DNA from: Fretibacter rubidus
Lineage (GTDB): Bacteria > Pseudomonadota > Alphaproteobacteria > Caulobacterales > Maricaulaceae
Length of the DNA: 64,000 bases
Assembly: GCF_041429785.1 (NCBI RefSeq)
Contig: NZ_CP163423.1
Span: forward strand, 124,001-188,000
Direction: 5' to 3'
The stretch's first letter is position 1. Each line of letters starts with the position of its first letter. Below are positions 44,528 to 52,940 of the stretch, piece by piece. Below the pieces are notes generated by a model. That model worked only from the letters and a program-made list of their open reading frames with translations, did not search any database and was not told where the DNA came from. The position numbers were made by a program, and so were the translations under genes.

Positions 44528-47206
44528 ATGACACAATGGGTTTATAATTTCGGTGGCGGTACTGCCGAAGGCAATACAACAATGAAAAACTTGCTGGGGG
44601 GCAAGGGTGCCAACCTCGCGGAAATGGCCTCACTCGGCTTGCCTGTCCCGCCCGGTTTCACCATGACGACAGAGGTCTGCACGACCTATTACGATAACGG
44701 CGAAGTCTACCCCGACGGTCTTGATGATGATGTCGCCAAAGGTATTGCACATATTGAAACGCTTACAGGCAAAGCCTTTGGTGATCCGAAAAACCCACTT
44801 TTGGTATCTGTGCGCTCTGGCGCGCGGGCCTCTATGCCCGGCATGATGGATACGGTGCTGAACCTTGGCCTGAATGACGACACAGCCGAGGGCCTTGCGA
44901 AACTGTCTGGTGACCGTCGTTTTGCGCTCGATAGCTACCGCCGTTTTATCACCATGTATTCCGATGTTGTGATGGGCGTTCACCACCACACATTCGAAGA
45001 CATTTTGGACGAATATAAAGACAATCAAGGCTTGATGCTGGACACGGATATCACCCCCGATGGCTGGGCGGAAATTATTGGCCTGTATAAGGATGCCGTG
45101 CGCGACGCGCTGGGCCGCGATTTTCCGCAAGACCCGCGCGAGCAGTTACAAGGCGCGATTGACGCTGTGTTTGGCTCTTGGATGAATGACCGCGCCGTGG
45201 TCTACCGCCGCTTAAACGACATTCCCGCCGCATGGGGCACAGCCGTGAATGTGCAAGCCATGGTCTTTGGTAATATGGGCGATACATCGGCGACGGGCGT
45301 CGCTTTTACCCGCGATCCAAGCACGGGCGAAAACACCTATTACGGCGAGTTTTTGATCAACGCCCAAGGCGAAGACGTTGTGGCGGGCATCCGCACACCG
45401 CAGACGCTGACCAAAGTCGCGCGCGAAAATATGGGTGATAATGAACCCTCCATGGAAGAAGCCATGCCAGAGGTTTACGGGCAACTGGCCGCGACATTTG
45501 CCAAATTGGAATCCCATTACCGCGACATGCAAGACATTGAATTTACCGTCGAGCAAGGCAAGCTCTGGATGCTGCAAACGCGCACGGGTAAACGCACAGC
45601 GCGTGCGGCGCTTAAAATCGCCGTGGATATGGCCGAGGCTGGGCAGATTACGAAATCAGAAGCCCTGATGCGCATTGAACCGCTATCGCTGGATCAACTG
45701 TTGCATCCGACGCTCGATGCTGACGCGCCGCGTGATTTGATTGCCATGGGCCTGCCCGCATCACCGGGTGCCGCCATTGGCGAAGTGGTCTTTGATAGTG
45801 ACAAAGCAGAGCTGCGCGCCAAAGCGGGGCACAAAGTTATTTTGGTGCGGACCGAAACCTCACCCGAAGATATTCACGGCATGCACGCCGCCGAAGCCAT
45901 TGTGACGGCCCGCGGCGGTATGACATCGCACGCCGCCGTCGTGGCGCGCGGCATGGGCCGTCCTTGTGTGTCCGGCGCAGGGTCTATCCGTATCGACGAA
46001 GCGGCGGGGCAAATGTCCATCACGGGCCGCATCGTCAAAGAAGGGGACATCGTCACGGTGGACGGCGCAACGGGACAAGTGTTCGCGGGCGAAGTGGATA
46101 TGGTGCAGCCTGAACTGTCTGGTGATTTTTCAAAAGTCATGGCCTGGGCGGATGAGCTTCGGACGATGAGTATCCGCACCAATGCCGAAACACCTCTGGA
46201 CGTGCAAACCGCGCGCGATTTCGGCGCCGAGGGTATTGGGCTGTGCCGCACTGAACATATGTTCTTTGAAGCCGACCGTTTGGGATATTTCCGCGAAATG
46301 ATTCTCGCGCAGGACAAAGCAGGGCGCGAAGCGGCGCTGGCTAAAATCCTACCTGTGCAGCGCGCAGACTTCGCCGCGATTTTCCGAATCATGGCGGATG
46401 AGACGAAAAGCTTGCCCTGCACGATTCGCTTGCTTGACCCGCCCCTGCACGAATTTCTGCCCCATTCAGAAGACGATATCCGCAAAGTCGCAGAAACCAT
46501 TGGTGTGCCCGCAAGCGAAATGATGGCGCGGTCGCGCGAGTTGGCGGAAAGCAATCCAATGCTGGGCCATCGGGGCTGCCGCCTTGGGATTTCCTATCCT
46601 GAAATTTACGAAATGCAGGCGCGCGCGATTTTTGAAGCTCAAATTGAGGTGGAAAATGAGACAGGCGTCATGCCCATCGCTGAAGTGATGATACCGCTGG
46701 TTTCATCGGCCAAAGAGCTGGAAATCTTGAAAAAAGCGATTGAAGGTGTCGCCGAGGATATCGCCTCCAAGGGGGTCGCGCCTGAATATATCATTGGTAC
46801 AATGATAGAATTGCCCCGCGCCGCCCTGCGCGCTGGGGATATCGCCCATCACGCCGAATTTTTCAGCTTTGGCACGAATGATTTGACCCAGACCACATTT
46901 GGCCTCTCGCGCGATGATGCGGGACGGTTCCTGCCAGATTATGTCGCCCAAGGCATTGTTGAAAAAGACCCCTTTGTGACGCTTGACCAAGACGGCGTGG
47001 GGGATTTGATACAAATTGCTGTTGAACGCGGTAAAGCCACACGTCCTGATATCAAGCTTGGGATTTGCGGCGAACATGGCGGCGATCCGGCCTCTATCGT
47101 CTTCTGTCACAATGCGGGGTTGAATTACGTCTCTTGCTCCCCATATCGTGTCCCAATCGCGCGATTATCCGCTGCCCAAGCCGCCATTATGGCGTCTGAA
47201 GGCTAA
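44528..47206 (+). CDS. ppdK: Pyruvate, phosphate dikinase
   Basis: Interconverts pyruvate, ATP and Pi with PEP, AMP and PPi; in heterotrophic alphaproteobacteria it serves gluconeogenesis or PPi-linked glycolysis. 892 residues in three domains: N-terminal ATP-grasp (GGKGANLAEMASLGLPVPPG; VSVRSGARASMPGMMDTVLN), a central phosphohistidine domain (GGMTSHAAVVARGMGRPCV, catalytic His near residue 466, regulatory Thr two before it), and a C-terminal PEP-binding barrel (GTNDLTQTTFGLSRDDAG). AGGGACC precedes the ATG. No PPDK regulatory protein gene is visible nearby. Confidence 0.97.
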   Translation: MTQWVYNFGGGTAEGNTTMKNLLGGKGANLAEMASLGLPVPPGFTMTTEVCTTYYDNGEVYPDGLDDDVAKGIAHIETLTGKAFGDPKNPLLVSVRSGARASMPGMMDTVLNLGLNDDTAEGLAKLSGDRRFALDSYRRFITMYSDVVMGVHHHTFEDILDEYKDNQGLMLDTDITPDGWAEIIGLYKDAVRDALGRDFPQDPREQLQGAIDAVFGSWMNDRAVVYRRLNDIPAAWGTAVNVQAMVFGNMGDTSATGVAFTRDPSTGENTYYGEFLINAQGEDVVAGIRTPQTLTKVARENMGDNEPSMEEAMPEVYGQLAATFAKLESHYRDMQDIEFTVEQGKLWMLQTRTGKRTARAALKIAVDMAEAGQITKSEALMRIEPLSLDQLLHPTLDADAPRDLIAMGLPASPGAAIGEVVFDSDKAELRAKAGHKVILVRTETSPEDIHGMHAAEAIVTARGGMTSHAAVVARGMGRPCVSGAGSIRIDEAAGQMSITGRIVKEGDIVTVDGATGQVFAGEVDMVQPELSGDFSKVMAWADELRTMSIRTNAETPLDVQTARDFGAEGIGLCRTEHMFFEADRLGYFREMILAQDKAGREAALAKILPVQRADFAAIFRIMADETKSLPCTIRLLDPPLHEFLPHSEDDIRKVAETIGVPASEMMARSRELAESNPMLGHRGCRLGISYPEIYEMQARAIFEAQIEVENETGVMPIAEVMIPLVSSAKELEILKKAIEGVAEDIASKGVAPEYIIGTMIELPRAALRAGDIAHHAEFFSFGTNDLTQTTFGLSRDDAGRFLPDYVAQGIVEKDPFVTLDQDGVGDLIQIAVERGKATRPDIKLGICGEHGGDPASIVFCHNAGLNYVSCSPYRVPIARLSAAQAAIMASEG

Positions 47207-47234
47207 TATCGGGTCTTTACACGATTGACGCATA

Positions 47235-47250
47235 TTAAGGCTCGGTTAAC
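47235..47250 (+). promoter_or_regulatory. CtrA box upstream of the SleB-like hydrolase gene
   Basis: TTAA at 47235-47238, seven bases, then TTAAC at 47246-47250: an exact match to the alphaproteobacterial cell-cycle regulator CtrA consensus TTAA-N7-TTAAC. It lies 118 bases before the hydrolase ATG, in a plausible promoter position. TTAACCAT around the second half also matches the CtrA half-site form. Confidence 0.65.
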
Positions 47251-47265
47251 CATAAGCACCGAGTT

Positions 47266-47307
47266 TGTGACAGATTCGTCACAGTGCGCATGTTATTTGC
47301 ACTGTGA
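47266..47307 (+). promoter_or_regulatory. Two mutually exclusive inverted repeats in the hydrolase leader
   Basis: TGTGAC (47266-47271) pairs with GTCACA (47278-47283), while TCACAGTGC (47279-47287) pairs exactly with GCACTGTGA (47299-47307). The shared segment 47279-47283 can join only one stem. This could be a switchable leader RNA or overlapping binding sites for dimeric regulators. There is no following T-run, so simple termination is unlikely. Confidence 0.4.
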
Positions 47308-47367
47308 TACGGCCCAGGGCTGGAAAATTAGGTTGAATACCTAATCGCTGGGCAGTAGGAGGCGCGC

Positions 47368-48111
47368 ATGACGTCGATTAAGACTATATTAACGGGCTGG
47401 ACCGTGACTTTGGGTGTGTTGGGCATGGCGGCTGTCGCTATTCCGGCTATCGCTGCTAAGGCCGAAGCGCAACGCGCAGATGCCCATTGGGAAAACCGCG
47501 CTCAGGCTCTGTCTAGTGATATGGCAGAGGATACGGGCGCGTTGCCAAAGCGTCTTGCTGAGACCTTCCTAGACCCAGAAACAACAGATCCCATTTTTCG
47601 CGATTTAGCGTTAAATGACGACCTCACGGGTCGGGCATTGGTGAATTACAAACGCTCCAAATCCGTTATGGCGCAGCACCGCTGCTTGTCAGAAGCCATT
47701 TATTACGAAGCTCGCTCTGAGAAGCTCGCGGGGCAAAAAGCGGTGGCAGAAGTGGTGTTTAACCGCCGTAAGTCAAAACATTACCCCAATACGCTTTGCG
47801 GTGTGGTCTATGAAGGGGCCGAACGCACAACGGGTTGCCAATTTAGCTTTACCTGTGACGGCTCTACGGCAAAAGAACCAAAGGGAAAAACGTGGGAGCG
47901 CGCACAACGCGTCGCGACCCTCGCCATTACCAACGGGTTTAATCCCGTGACTGACCGCGCTACACATTATCATACGCATAACGTAAATCCGCCGTGGTCC
48001 GATACACTCAAGATGACCAAAACAATTGGTAGCCATAAGTTTTACCGCTTTCGTTGGCGTGAACGCGCTGTACCAGGCGCTAGCACTGTGGCCGTTGCGC
48101 CGCCAATCTAG
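47368..48111 (+). CDS. SleB/CwlJ-type cell wall hydrolase
   Basis: Peptidoglycan hydrolase of the Hydrolase_2 family, 247 residues. A hydrophobic N-terminal segment (about residues 10-32) acts as signal or anchor. The catalytic domain begins with CLSEAIYYEARSEKLAGQKA, holding the catalytic Glu, followed by VAEVVFNRRKSKHYPNTLC, GCQFSFTCDG and ATHYHTHNVNPPW. In alphaproteobacteria such enzymes act in growth or cell separation. AGGAGG five bases before the ATG is a strong ribosome site. A canonical CtrA box upstream suggests cell-cycle control. Confidence 0.9.
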   Translation: MTSIKTILTGWTVTLGVLGMAAVAIPAIAAKAEAQRADAHWENRAQALSSDMAEDTGALPKRLAETFLDPETTDPIFRDLALNDDLTGRALVNYKRSKSVMAQHRCLSEAIYYEARSEKLAGQKAVAEVVFNRRKSKHYPNTLCGVVYEGAERTTGCQFSFTCDGSTAKEPKGKTWERAQRVATLAITNGFNPVTDRATHYHTHNVNPPWSDTLKMTKTIGSHKFYRFRWRERAVPGASTVAVAPPI

Positions 48112-48192
48112 CAGGGCGACCCACCGCCGATAGACGGGTCACGTTTTCGGCTTCATTGACACGGACTTATATTTACGCCTCTTGTTAAGGCT

Positions 48193-48996
48193 ATGGGCCG
48201 TTACTTCTTTCTCGCACTTTTGTTTTGTGGCTTATCTGTGCCTCACTTGGCCTATGCGGGCGCATGGACATTGCCAAAGGGCGATGGGCAACTCATTTCT
48301 ACTGTTGTCTATTCAAACGCTGCGCGCGCTTTTGATGCAGACCGGGGGGCAGGGGCGGTCGTTGATTTTCTTAAGACTGAGCAAAGCGTTTATCTGGAAC
48401 ACGGCTTAACGTCGCGCGCGACAGTGGTCGCTAGCGGGGCGCTACAAGATATTAGTTATATCGCGCGTGACGGGCGACAACAATATTCTGGCCTTGGGAC
48501 GAGCCGCATTGGCTTGCGCTACGGGCTTAAACCTCGGGGGGCATGGGTTCTATCTGTTCAGCCCAGTGTTGTGATACCAGCGGGCGGCGAGTCTGTGCCT
48601 GACGCAGATTTGGGGCGTGGTGGTCTGGGCGGGGAACTTCGTATGCTTGCCGGGCGCAATATCAAGGTCCTAGGGCATGACGGCTTTATCGACATACAAA
48701 CCGCCTTTGATTACCGCAGCGGCGATGCGCCTGAACAGGTGATGATAGACGGCACATTAGGTGCGGATATCACGCCAAAACTGCAAATCCTCGGTCAAGC
48801 GTTTGCGCAATATACGACATCTGGGCAGTTCGGGGCTGATCAAGTTTTAGAGAACGATAGCGTGCGTCTGCAAGGCTCGATTGTTTGGCGCTATAGCGAA
48901 ACATCATCCCTGCAACTCGGCGCGTTTCAAACGGTGATAGGCCGCAATACAGTGCGCCAACAAGGGGTGTCGCTTGGTGTTTGGCAGCGGTTTTAG
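48193..48996 (+). CDS. Predicted outer-membrane beta-barrel protein
   Basis: A 267-residue exported protein with signal peptide (FLALLFCGLSVPHLAYA) and alternating hydrophobic/polar strands to the end, finishing in W-Q-R-F with a C-terminal aromatic, the usual sorting signal for outer-membrane barrels. Strands such as RIGLRYGLKPRGAWVLSVQ and SIVWRYSETSSLQLGAF fit barrel topology. The N-terminal AGAWTLPKGDGQLISTVVYS resembles alphaproteobacterial putative outer-membrane proteins annotated only as hypothetical. AAGG precedes the ATG closely. Convergent with nadC, four bases apart. Confidence 0.68.
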   Translation: MGRYFFLALLFCGLSVPHLAYAGAWTLPKGDGQLISTVVYSNAARAFDADRGAGAVVDFLKTEQSVYLEHGLTSRATVVASGALQDISYIARDGRQQYSGLGTSRIGLRYGLKPRGAWVLSVQPSVVIPAGGESVPDADLGRGGLGGELRMLAGRNIKVLGHDGFIDIQTAFDYRSGDAPEQVMIDGTLGADITPKLQILGQAFAQYTTSGQFGADQVLENDSVRLQGSIVWRYSETSSLQLGAFQTVIGRNTVRQQGVSLGVWQRF

Positions 48997-49000
48997 GCCG

Positions 49001-49864
49001 TTATTTCGCGTCCATGCCGATGTCAAAGTTTGGTGCGCTATGGGTCAGCGCCCCAATTGAAATCACGTCAATTCCAGACTCTGCAAGGCCGCGAACTGTC
49101 TGCAAATTAACCCCGCCAGAGGCCTCCAAGACAGGCCGGTGTCCCGCAAATGTATCTACAATCGCCACCGCTTTTTTCAGCTTAGCAGCGTCCATATTAT
49201 CGAGCAAAATCACATCAGGCGTAAACTTTAGCACGGTCTTAAGCTGGGCGAGTGTGTCCACCTCGACGCTGACGCGGGTCATGTGATCGGCTTTTTTGCG
49301 GATCGTTTTTAGCGCCTTTGTGACACCGCCCGCCAGTGCAATATGGTTGTCTTTGACCATAATGGCGGCAGATAGGCTTTCTCGGTGCGTATAGCCTCCG
49401 CCCGCAAGGACGGCTTGTTTCTCAACCGCGCGTAGTCCGGGTGTCGTCTTACGGGTTGCGGCAATCCGCACATTTGTGCCCTTCACAAGGCGCACATAAT
49501 CCGCCGTTAATGTCGCAATGCCAGACATACGGCCGAGAAAATTAAGGGCGACTCGCTCCGCCGATAGAAGCGACCGCGCAGGGCCGCTGACTGTGGCGAT
49601 TAACGTGCCCTTAGACAGCTTATCGCCGTCTTGTTTCTTGGCGGTGAATTTTACGGCATTATCAACAAGGGCATAGGTCATTTGCGCGGCTTGCATACCG
49701 GCCAGAACGCCGCTCTCGCGCGAGCGGATATAGAGCGTGGCTTTGGCGCTTTCAGGCACCAAAAGGTTCGCTGTTAAATCACCGCTATTGCCAAAATCCT
49801 CATCCAAAGCACGGCGCACCATGGGGTCTATGACGGTCGGGGGAAGGGGCGGAAGTTTGCTCAT
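49001..49864 (-). CDS. nadC: Nicotinate-nucleotide pyrophosphorylase (quinolinate phosphoribosyltransferase)
   Basis: Converts quinolinate and PRPP to nicotinate mononucleotide, the third step of de novo NAD synthesis. 287 residues: DEDFGNSGDLTANLLV near the start, ALNFLGRMSGIATLTADYV, ATRKTTPGLRAVEKQAVLAG, MVKDNHIALAGGV, and the C-terminal barrel motifs VSVEVDTLAQL and LLDNMDAAKLK, then LEASGGVNLQTV. It lies 25 bases downstream of nadB, presumably co-transcribed. Confidence 0.95.
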   Translation of the reverse strand: MSKLPPLPPTVIDPMVRRALDEDFGNSGDLTANLLVPESAKATLYIRSRESGVLAGMQAAQMTYALVDNAVKFTAKKQDGDKLSKGTLIATVSGPARSLLSAERVALNFLGRMSGIATLTADYVRLVKGTNVRIAATRKTTPGLRAVEKQAVLAGGGYTHRESLSAAIMVKDNHIALAGGVTKALKTIRKKADHMTRVSVEVDTLAQLKTVLKFTPDVILLDNMDAAKLKKAVAIVDTFAGHRPVLEASGGVNLQTVRGLAESGIDVISIGALTHSAPNFDIGMDAK

Positions 49865-49889
49865 AATTCAAGGCTCGTAAAATAAAGCT

Positions 49890-51416
49890 TTAATCCAGCA
49901 TATCATAGGTCAGATAGCTGCTGATGGCGGTGTGTTTTGTTTTTGGGAAATCATCACGGAAATGACCGCCGCGCGATTCTTCGCGGGCCAGCGCCGCTGA
50001 TGCAATCATACGCGACGCGATAAGCGGGTTGGCGCGGCCGACACGTTCAATCAAGGCGTCAATTAATTCGATTAAGGTGTTAAGCTTCACGGCGTTGCGA
50101 CGGACTCCGCAATTGGCTGTCATCGCGTTTCGTAAGGTCTGGCTGACATCCGCGCCCATCGATAGCCAGGGCTGCACGCGAATGGTACCAGCACGTTTCT
50201 CAGAAAACGTATTGCCCAAAATATAATCCGCAGCTCGTCCGCCAAAGACTACGGCTTCTAGCAATGAATTACTGGCCAATCGGTTGGCGCCGTGGACGCC
50301 CGTGGCTGAACATTCACCTAGTGCAAATAGACCGTCAAGATTTGTCTGCCCGAAGCTATCTGTCGCCAGCCCGCCCATATGGTAATGGACCGCGGGCGCG
50401 ACGGGGATAAGACCGATACGGGGATCAATCCCTGCGCTCATACAACTGTCAAATACCGTTGGAAAATCTTCTGGGAAATGGCTTCCCACCGCCTCGCGGC
50501 AATCCAGATAAGGCGTACGACCAGACTCAATCTCGGCAAATATTGCGCGGGCCACATCATCACGCGGGGCCAGCTCGCCCTGGGCGTGATAGCGCGGCAT
50601 AAAGCGCACGCCGTCGGAATTTACCAATGTCGCCCCGTGACCCCGTAGAGCTTCCGTCGCCAGTGGTGCAGGGTCGCGGCCAATATCAATGGCTGTGGGG
50701 TGAAATTGAACAAATTCCATATCGCGCATTTTCGCGCCAACAACAGCGGCCATACCCAGCGCGTCACCGCGCGCGGTGCGTGGGTTTGTGGTAACAGCAA
50801 ATAATCCGCCCACGCCGCCTGTGGCCATAATGGTGATGTCGGCTTCGATACCCAGTAAAGTACCCTCATCATTACGGGCCAAAGCGCCTGCAACAGCGCC
50901 GTTATTATCAGTCAGCAAGCTTTCGGCCCGCCATCCAATCAGGCCTGTGACATGGTCAGATTTTTGCACGCGTTTGACCATGACATTGATAATTTCGCGT
51001 CCCGCCGTGTCGCCCTTGACCCGCGCCACACGGGGCAAGCTATGGGCAGCCTCTAATGACAGATAAAGCTCGCCTTTGTCGTTACGGTCAAAGGGCACAC
51101 CCAGCGCATCAAGGTCATGGACGCGTGCCGCGCCCTCGGATGCCAAAATGTAGGCGATATCGGGATCGACAAGGCCGTCGCCTGCTGCAATCGTGTCGTG
51201 GGCGTGGCTATCGGGGCTATCATCCGCTGACAGGGCTGCGGCGATACCGCCTTGCGCCCAAGCGCTAGCCGAGCCTTCTTTGGAGCGGCGCGACGTAAGG
51301 ACAAAGACCTGCCGCGGTGCAAGCTTTAACGCCGTATATAAGCCTGCCAAACCCGCGCCAATGACGAGCACAGCACCTGCGGGCAATCGTTTTGTTTCTA
51401 AGTCGCCAAGCGCCAT
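49890..51416 (-). CDS. nadB: L-aspartate oxidase
   Basis: FAD enzyme oxidising L-aspartate to iminoaspartate, first step of NAD synthesis. 508 residues: FAD loop VLVIGAGLAGLYTALKL at about residues 16-32, SAWAQGGIAAALSADDSPDS, HDTIAAGDGLVD, FVQFHPTAI, GHGATLVNSDGVRFMPRYH, and AVHYHMGGLATDSFGQT with substrate residues, then GLFALGECSATGVHGANRLA. It heads the nadB-nadC unit; nadA lies two genes away in the same orientation with its own operator-like site. Confidence 0.95.
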   Translation of the reverse strand: MALGDLETKRLPAGAVLVIGAGLAGLYTALKLAPRQVFVLTSRRSKEGSASAWAQGGIAAALSADDSPDSHAHDTIAAGDGLVDPDIAYILASEGAARVHDLDALGVPFDRNDKGELYLSLEAAHSLPRVARVKGDTAGREIINVMVKRVQKSDHVTGLIGWRAESLLTDNNGAVAGALARNDEGTLLGIEADITIMATGGVGGLFAVTTNPRTARGDALGMAAVVGAKMRDMEFVQFHPTAIDIGRDPAPLATEALRGHGATLVNSDGVRFMPRYHAQGELAPRDDVARAIFAEIESGRTPYLDCREAVGSHFPEDFPTVFDSCMSAGIDPRIGLIPVAPAVHYHMGGLATDSFGQTNLDGLFALGECSATGVHGANRLASNSLLEAVVFGGRAADYILGNTFSEKRAGTIRVQPWLSMGADVSQTLRNAMTANCGVRRNAVKLNTLIELIDALIERVGRANPLIASRMIASAALAREESRGGHFRDDFPKTKHTAISSYLTYDMLD

Positions 51417-51582
51417 AGGCGGTGATTAAACAATCGTGCCCAATTTGACCAGCGATAAAAGCAAATCTGGGGCTTATACTGGCCGTTTTGAAACAGGGTG
51501 TGATGTCGCATGCGCAAAAAATACTGGAAATTGTATAATTTTAAAGACTATGGTAACCTTAGCATACTGGAGGGATAATATT

Positions 51583-52452
51583 ATGACAATGAACACGAAA
51601 CAGAGCTTTGTGAAAATCGCGCTTGTGAGCGCGGGTTTGGCACTTATGGCGACACCGGCCCAAGCCGCAGATTACCAAATTAACGTAAGAAGCTGCCCCA
51701 ATGCAAAGGGTAGCGTAACAATTGAACCTGCCAATGCCATGGCGTGGGACAGTGTTAAGAGTAACAATCCGACTGAAGTTATGAATTCGATGGTCTCACA
51801 GTCCAATTGTTTCACTAATGGTAATTCTGGCATGCGTTATATCTTGCGCTACGGGCCTTTAACACAGGCGGAATTTGCAGCTGGCCCGTCGTCCTTTTCA
51901 GGACGCAGCGTCTTAGAGCCCGCCCCAGCAGTTCAGGGTGGTATCCCGCAAGCGGGCGGTGGTATTCCGCAATCCGGGGGCGGTATTCCACAAGCGTCTA
52001 ACGGGTCATCCCAAGGCGGTGGTTTCAGCCTTGGCTCTGTCGATCAAATGCTAGGCACCGCACAACAGGTTGAGCGCGGCGCCAATAGTGCAGAATATTA
52101 CGCTAAAAATGTTGGCAATGGTTATAATGACATCGGTGATGTCCGGGGTGGTCTTCGCAGTGTCGATGGAGTGATGAATACATTGGGTGGTCTGGGCGGA
52201 CTGATGGGGTCGTCCAACAAGGCGCCTAAAGACCGCTATGCTTATGTCGAGGTGGTTAACAGTGCGGGACAAGTCCTCGCGCGTGGTTTTGGCCATAATG
52301 CACGCGCGGATTTAAGCTTTGCGAGTTTCTCTGGTGCGAAGTCTTTCGCGAAAAATAAAAAGTCGCGTCGTCAGGGCGGCGCTCTCTATAATGCCTTTAA
52401 CGACGCGCAAAACCGTATCATGTCACCCAGCTTTGGTGTGCCCATTCAGTAA
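51583..52452 (+). CDS. Exported Gly-rich repeat protein of unknown function
   Basis: A 289-residue protein with a Sec signal peptide (VKIALVSAGLALMATPAQAA). The mature part begins YQINVRSCPNAKGSV with two cysteines (the second in SNCFTNGNSG). A Gly/Pro/Gln repeat of seven residues, G-G-I-P-Q-x-x, occurs three times (about residues 119-139), and later parts are Gly/Asn-rich. A basic segment (FAKNKKSRRQGGAL) lies near the C-terminus. GGAGGG nine bases before ATG 51583 sets the start. No family recognised. A strong terminator follows. It lies inside the nad region but on the opposite strand. Confidence 0.7.
   Translation: MTMNTKQSFVKIALVSAGLALMATPAQAADYQINVRSCPNAKGSVTIEPANAMAWDSVKSNNPTEVMNSMVSQSNCFTNGNSGMRYILRYGPLTQAEFAAGPSSFSGRSVLEPAPAVQGGIPQAGGGIPQSGGGIPQASNGSSQGGGFSLGSVDQMLGTAQQVERGANSAEYYAKNVGNGYNDIGDVRGGLRSVDGVMNTLGGLGGLMGSSNKAPKDRYAYVEVVNSAGQVLARGFGHNARADLSFASFSGAKSFAKNKKSRRQGGALYNAFNDAQNRIMSPSFGVPIQ
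51937..51999 (+). repeat. 21-bp coding repeat, three imperfect copies
   Basis: Three tandem 21-base units (starting 51937, 51958 and 51979) encode the G-G-I-P-Q repeat of the exported protein. The units differ at a few third positions, so they are older than the RimK minisatellite. Confidence 0.85.
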
Positions 52453-52487
52453 AACGTCTTAGACGTTATATAATATTGAAATGAGAA

Positions 52488-52514
52488 AGGCTGGATCATA
52501 TCCAGTCTTTTTTT
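52488..52514 (+). terminator. Rho-independent terminator after the Gly-rich protein gene
   Basis: AGGCTGGAT and ATCCAGTCT form a nine-pair stem (one G-T) around a three-base loop, followed by seven T. It overlaps the 3' end of the convergent cupin gene. A second small hairpin, AACGTC-TTA-GACGTT, lies at 52453-52467. Confidence 0.9.
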
Positions 52515-52852
52515 GCGGGTGGGTGGTCGCTATCGCCAGAGTTTGGTGCGCCTGTAGGCTCTATTAACAGAACTTTGGCTTCATGCTCTGCTCTTGGGCG
52601 GTGAACAATACCTTTGGGCACAATGACCATTTCGCCAGGACCAAAGGATACACTCTCGGCTCCCTCGTAATCCATCGTGACATGGCCGTCTATGACCAGA
52701 AAGAAATCATCGCTATCGTCATGTTTGTGAAAAGGAAATTCGCCTTGGAATTTCACGACCATGATGTCGTTATCATTATAGGTTGCGATAACCTTGGGAT
52801 CCCAATGGCTATTAAAGCGTGATAATTTTTCGGTGAGATTTATTTTTTGCAT
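52496..52852 (-). CDS. Cupin domain protein
   Basis: A 118-residue single-domain cupin. The two motifs are visible: FPFHKHDDSDDFFLVIDGHV (about residues 38-57, with His, His, Asp/Glu ligands) and VSFGPGEMVIVPKGIVHRP (residues 66-84, with the distal His). Such proteins bind a divalent metal and may act as small dioxygenases, isomerases or sensors; no substrate can be inferred. Its 3' end overlaps the terminator of the convergent Gly-rich protein gene. Confidence 0.87.
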   Translation of the reverse strand: MQKINLTEKLSRFNSHWDPKVIATYNDNDIMVVKFQGEFPFHKHDDSDDFFLVIDGHVTMDYEGAESVSFGPGEMVIVPKGIVHRPRAEHEAKVLLIEPTGAPNSGDSDHPPAKKDWI

Positions 52853-52940
52853 TTAACTATCCCGAGCGGCGCACAAATATGGGCTCAGGGTGCACCTATT
52901 TACGGCCCTTCTCGGTGAATTTCGCTTTGCGGAATTCACC

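Noticed and set aside
45874-46554. Long minus-strand ORF (226 codons) inside ppdK
   Set aside because: It is an antisense frame of a high-GC coding gene with no recognisable domain or ribosome site.
47266-47283. CRP-type site TGTGA-N8-TCACA
   Set aside because: The CRP/FNR spacing is six bases or less than this; eight does not fit, so I list it only as part of alternative hairpins.
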